From: Sulfurovum xiamenensis
GTDB taxonomy: Bacteria; Campylobacterota; Campylobacteria; Campylobacterales; Sulfurovaceae
NCBI RefSeq assembly: GCF_030347995.1
Contig: NZ_JAQIBC010000002.1
Span: 62,001-126,000, forward strand
Length of the DNA: 64,000 nt
Reading direction: 5' to 3'
Part shown: one piece after another, positions 62,827-64,000 of the stretch
Layout of the letters: the number at the start of each line of letters is the position of its first letter
How positions within the stretch are numbered: the stretch's first letter is position 1
Program-made: the position numbers and the translations under genes
Notes under the pieces: generated by a model
What the model was told of the DNA's origin: nothing
Databases searched by the model: none
What the model saw: the letters and a program-made list of their open reading frames with translations, nothing else

Positions 62827-64000
62827 TATTTTTTTCCTTTATTTGTGATGATCAAAGCTTTCAAGATGTCTACAGCACTTTTGAGTTGTAGATCTTTATA
62901 GATCTGTTCTTCAGTGATGATCGTATCATCTGTCTTGGTTGCATTGTTGTCTGTATTTGCCTTGGTTGTTATTGATGTGTTATTGTTGATCTCTATCTTC
63001 TCGAGTTCACTCTGTAAGTGTTTTTTGAGATCTTTTTCCTTAAGCATGACAGAGTCTTCAATAAAATCTATTTTTCCAAGAGGTACAGAAATGTCTGGCG
63101 TAACACCCACAGCTTGTATGGTACGTCCACTTGGAAGGTAGTAACGTGCAACTGTAAGCTTTAATGCTTCATCCGCACCTACAGGCATAACCACTTGTAC
63201 AGACCCCTTTCCAAATGTTTTTTCTCCAACGAGAACAGAACGATCTAGATCCTGAAGCGCCCCAGATACGATCTCAGAAGCAGATGCAGACCCTCCATTG
63301 ATGAGTATGACCAGAGGTGTATCCTTGTCTGTACCTTTTTGGGTCGCTCTATACTCGATATTTTCGCTGGCCACTTTTCCTTTTTGGCTGACGATCACAC
63401 CCTCATCAACAAAAAGGTCTGTCAGTCCGACAGCCTGGTCAAGGAGTCCACCAGGATTATTTCTTAGATCCAGGATGATACCCTTGGTATTTTTATGCTC
63501 TTTGATAGCGTCTTTTACACCTTGTACTACTTTTTGGTCAAAAGAAGTAACATGGATATAGAGTAGATCATTTTCTATGGTCTTTGCATAGACAGACTGA
63601 ATTTTAATGATATCTCTAGTGATCTTCACTTCAAGAGGTTTCGCTTCACCTTTACGGATGATCGTTAAGACCAAAGAGGTTTTAGGCTTCCCTCTCATCA
63701 ATTTTACCGACTCATCGATACTCATGCCGATAGTGGCTGTGTCATTGATCTTTAAAATGATATCACCGGCTTTGATTCCCGCTTTATCTGCAGGTGTGTC
63801 ACTGATAGGGGCGATAACGGTCAGTGCACCGTCTTTCATACCTATGGAGATCCCTAAACCTCCAAATTCACCTTTCGTCTGGACAGAGAGGTCTTTAAAC
63901 TCTTTAGTGTCCATAAAAGAAGAGTGAGAGTCGAGATTGGCCATAAGTCCTTTTAGTGCTTTATCTACGAGGTCTGTGGTATTGATATCATCCACATATT
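62826..64000 (-). CDS. C-terminal processing protease (CtpA type), 5' part outside window
   Basis: The frame runs off the right edge; the visible part begins [15 protein letters not shown], well inside the protein. A PDZ domain (~50-130 of the visible part; GGLGISIG start) is followed by the S41 core: [22 protein letters not shown] with catalytic Ser, and [11 protein letters not shown] with catalytic Lys. It cuts C-terminal tails of periplasmic proteins. Operon with purC, purS and purQ. Confidence 0.94.
   Translation of the reverse strand, partial: YVDDINTTDLVDKALKGLMANLDSHSSFMDTKEFKDLSVQTKGEFGGLGISIGMKDGALTVIAPISDTPADKAGIKAGDIILKINDTATIGMSIDESVKLMRGKPKTSLVLTIIRKGEAKPLEVKITRDIIKIQSVYAKTIENDLLYIHVTSFDQKVVQGVKDAIKEHKNTKGIILDLRNNPGGLLDQAVGLTDLFVDEGVIVSQKGKVASENIEYRATQKGTDKDTPLVILINGGSASASEIVSGALQDLDRSVLVGEKTFGKGSVQVVMPVGADEALKLTVARYYLPSGRTIQAVGVTPDISVPLGKIDFIEDSVMLKEKDLKKHLQSELEKIEINNNTSITTKANTDNNATKTDDTIITEEQIYKDLQLKSAVDILKALIITNKGKK

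Overview
The window looks like chromosomal DNA of a Campylobacterota (epsilonproteobacterial) chemolithotroph, most like Sulfurovum or a close relative. This is inferred from AT-rich, tightly packed genes, the flavour of the proteins (MetK, NhaA, PurS/PurQ/PurC, small periplasmic cytochromes, a uptake-type NiFe hydrogenase) and many overlapping ATGA/TAATG gene junctions. No tRNA, rRNA, CRISPR array, transposase or prophage gene was seen. Both ends cut genes: an EAL-domain gene on the left and a C-terminal processing protease on the right.

Layout. 1-3.1 kb: the end of a cyclic-di-GMP phosphodiesterase, then two units each made of a promoter, two tandem class-I cyclic-di-GMP (GEMM) riboswitch aptamers and a DUF4382 lipoprotein. 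3.2-11.9 kb: housekeeping (ValS, LOG protein, phosphofructokinase, macro domain, MetK). 11.9-16.1 kb: a two-gene NiFe hydrogenase whose small subunit is fused behind an FAD oxidoreductase and a [2Fe-2S] module. 16.1-21.3 kb: two convergent P-type cation ATPases. 21.4-26.6 kb: stress and protein-quality genes (universal stress protein, DksA-like protein, alanine dehydrogenase, Lon-like protease). 26.6-39.9 kb: NfeD/slipin pair, B12-dependent ribonucleotide reductase, DJ-1 protein, Hsp20, RNase Z, and a MerR regulator divergent from an AhpD-like/thioredoxin-like operon. 39.9-50.8 kb: PEP synthase, ion transporters (CaCA antiporter, MgtE, NhaA), a beta-CASP nuclease, and DoxX with a glutamate-synthase-like flavoprotein. 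50.8-54.7 kb: a two-component system surrounded by three promoters that carry the same 11-bp direct repeat. 54.7-58.8 kb: cytochrome c, a heme-plus-barrel outer membrane protein, and a surface protein with a sorting tail next to its likely intramembrane protease. 58.8-64 kb: fluoride channel, PlsC, and pur genes with a CtpA protease.

The strongest items for follow-up are the four GEMM aptamers beside an EAL gene; the FAD/[2Fe-2S]/hydrogenase small-subunit fusion, which has an Asn in place of a proximal-cluster Cys; the three-promoter regulon around the two-component system; and the one-substrate C-terminal sorting pair.
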